Part shown: one piece after another, positions 63,105-64,000 of the stretch | How positions within the stretch are numbered: the stretch's first letter is position 1 | Layout: each line of letters starts with the position of its first letter | NCBI GenBank assembly: GCA_900078775.1 | Contig: LT549889.1 | Coordinates: forward strand, 2,108,001 to 2,172,000 | Reading direction: 5' to 3' | Source of the DNA: Mycolicibacterium aurum | Lineage (GTDB): Bacteria > Actinomycetota > Actinomycetes > Mycobacteriales > Mycobacteriaceae | DNA length: 64,000 nt | Program-made: the position numbers and the translations under genes | The notes under the pieces: model-generated | Databases searched by the model: none | What the model was told of the DNA's origin: nothing | The model's input: the letters and a program-made list of their open reading frames with translations, nothing else

Positions 63105-63911
63105 GTGACCGAAACCGACCTTGCGCGCTACCGCGATCGCCGGGTGCTGATCACCGGCGCGGGGTCGGGCATCGGGCAGGCCTGCACGCTGCGGATCCTG
63201 GCCGAGGGCGGGCGCGTCGTCGCCGCCGACGTCAGCCCCGAAGGGTTGGCCGACACCGTCGGCAAGGCGGGTACCGACCGGCTGTCCACGGTGGTCATGG
63301 ACGTCGGCTCCGAGGACTCGGTGCGAGTCGGTGTCGCCGAGGCGGTCTCGGCACTCGGTGGATTGGACACCCTGGTCAACGCCGCCGGGATCCTGCGCTC
63401 GGCACACCTGGCCGACACGTCGCTGGCCGACTTCGAGCAGGTGCTGCGGATCAATCTGGTGGGCACATTTCTGGTCACCCGGGAGGCCATCGCCGCATTG
63501 CACGACGGGGACGGCCCGGCGGTGGTGAACTTCAGCTCCACCTCGGCGCACTTCGCGCATCCGTACATGGCCGCATACGCGGCGTCCAAGGGCGGGGTGC
63601 TGTCGATGACGCACGCCTGGGCCTCGGAGTTCGCCAAGGCCGGGATCCGGTTCAATTGCGTTCAGCCCGGGTCGATCTCGTCCGGGATGACCGACGGCAC
63701 CGGCGCGGCGCGGCAAAGCGTCGGGCCCGGCCTGCCCGAGGATGCCGATTACGCCCTGTTCGGCAAGGTCGCCCCGATGCTGCCGCTGGACGGTGGGGCC
63801 ATCTTCGCCCAGCCGGACGCGGTGGCCGGCGCCGTGGCGATGCTGGGCAGCAAGGACGCCTACTTCATCACCGGCACCGAGGTGCGGATCGACGGCGGCG
63901 CCCACATGTAG
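63105..63911 (+). CDS. Short-chain dehydrogenase/reductase
   Basis: A 268-aa SDR with TGAGSGIGQACTLRILAEG, NAAGILRSA and catalytic NFSSTSA...YAASKGGV; the end ITGTEVRIDGGAHM is the classical C-terminus. GTG 63105 has AAGGAG at good spacing. Divergent from the mce operon by 199 bases. Probably a steroid or lipid alcohol dehydrogenase by context only. Confidence 0.88.
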   Translation: MTETDLARYRDRRVLITGAGSGIGQACTLRILAEGGRVVAADVSPEGLADTVGKAGTDRLSTVVMDVGSEDSVRVGVAEAVSALGGLDTLVNAAGILRSAHLADTSLADFEQVLRINLVGTFLVTREAIAALHDGDGPAVVNFSSTSAHFAHPYMAAYAASKGGVLSMTHAWASEFAKAGIRFNCVQPGSISSGMTDGTGAARQSVGPGLPEDADYALFGKVAPMLPLDGGAIFAQPDAVAGAVAMLGSKDAYFITGTEVRIDGGAHM

Positions 63912-63963
63912 CAGAACGCCTGAGGTTCACGGAGTCGATATCGCGATGAGGAAGGGTTCGGCA

Positions 63964-64000
63964 ATGAGGATGGTGCGGCTGCTGGGTGCGCTGGCGATCG
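63964..64000 (+). CDS. Start of a secreted or membrane protein gene (3' partial)
   Basis: Only the first 12 residues are in the window (MRMVRLLGALAI), which read as the beginning of a signal peptide or membrane anchor. AGGAAGG lies about 10 bases upstream of ATG 63964. Its product cannot be identified. Confidence 0.5.
   Translation, partial: MRMVRLLGALAI

Overview
The window is high-GC actinobacterial DNA, almost certainly from a Mycolicibacterium/Mycobacterium species. Evidence: an antigen 85 mycolyltransferase, a 13E12-type (DUF222 plus HNH) nuclease with an SOS box, a complete yrbE-mce operon with Mce-associated proteins, frequent GTG starts, and many ATGA/GTGA stop-start overlaps. I see no rRNA, tRNA, CRISPR array, insertion sequence or phage gene, and no gene-free stretch reaches 300 bases.

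Layout. 1-5.3 kb is core-like: an MscS channel fused to a cyclic-nucleotide-binding-like domain (cut by the window start), an Ag85 paralog, the 13E12 nuclease, a small membrane protein and a PAS-ANTAR regulator. 5.3-14 kb holds two divergent operons around a TetR gene. The minus side encodes an amine oxidase, an aldehyde dehydrogenase and an amino-acid/amine permease, resembling polyamine catabolism. The plus side encodes TetR, a UGT-type glycosyltransferase, an APH-fold (amino)sugar kinase and a SIS sugar-phosphate isomerase.

14-51.7 kb is a steroid-type catabolic island built of many short, often divergent operons. It encodes both halves of a 3-ketosteroid 9-alpha-hydroxylase (KshA, KshB), three FAD ketosteroid-dehydrogenase-like proteins (two with the KstD YPGxG motif), paralogs of the A/B-ring enzymes HsaA, HsaC and HsaD, two type I Baeyer-Villiger monooxygenases, two HSL-type esterases, an Old Yellow Enzyme and a set of short-chain dehydrogenases. 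A CoA-ester branch has FadD, a crotonase, a FadE pair, a hotdog thioesterase and a DUF35/thiolase pair like side-chain retro-aldolases. Regulators are an IclR and a PadR protein. From memory, the nearest precedent is the second steroid locus (C-19+) of M. smegmatis, reported to be under a PadR-like repressor; I could not verify orthology. HsaB, HsaE, HsaF and HsaG are not in this window.

51.7-62.9 kb is a minus-strand yrbEA-yrbEB-mceABCDEF operon followed by two Mce-associated proteins and small secreted proteins, probably the lipid/steroid importer for the island. After it come an SDR gene and the start of a secreted-protein gene that runs off the end.

The most notable observation is a recurring motif, core CCR-N5-CGG, whose best copies read CCGCTGACCGGGA. 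Its 3' end lies 43-46 bases before the start codon, or before the predicted transcription start, of about eight separate catabolic transcription units; several of these have a TANNNT -10 box placed for leaderless transcription. It looks like the operator of a locus-wide regulon. Other points of interest are a protein with a possible Fe(II)/2-oxoglutarate-oxygenase facial triad (39,850-40,926), two single-base frameshifts, and the unexplained pairing of amine-oxidase and amino-sugar operons.
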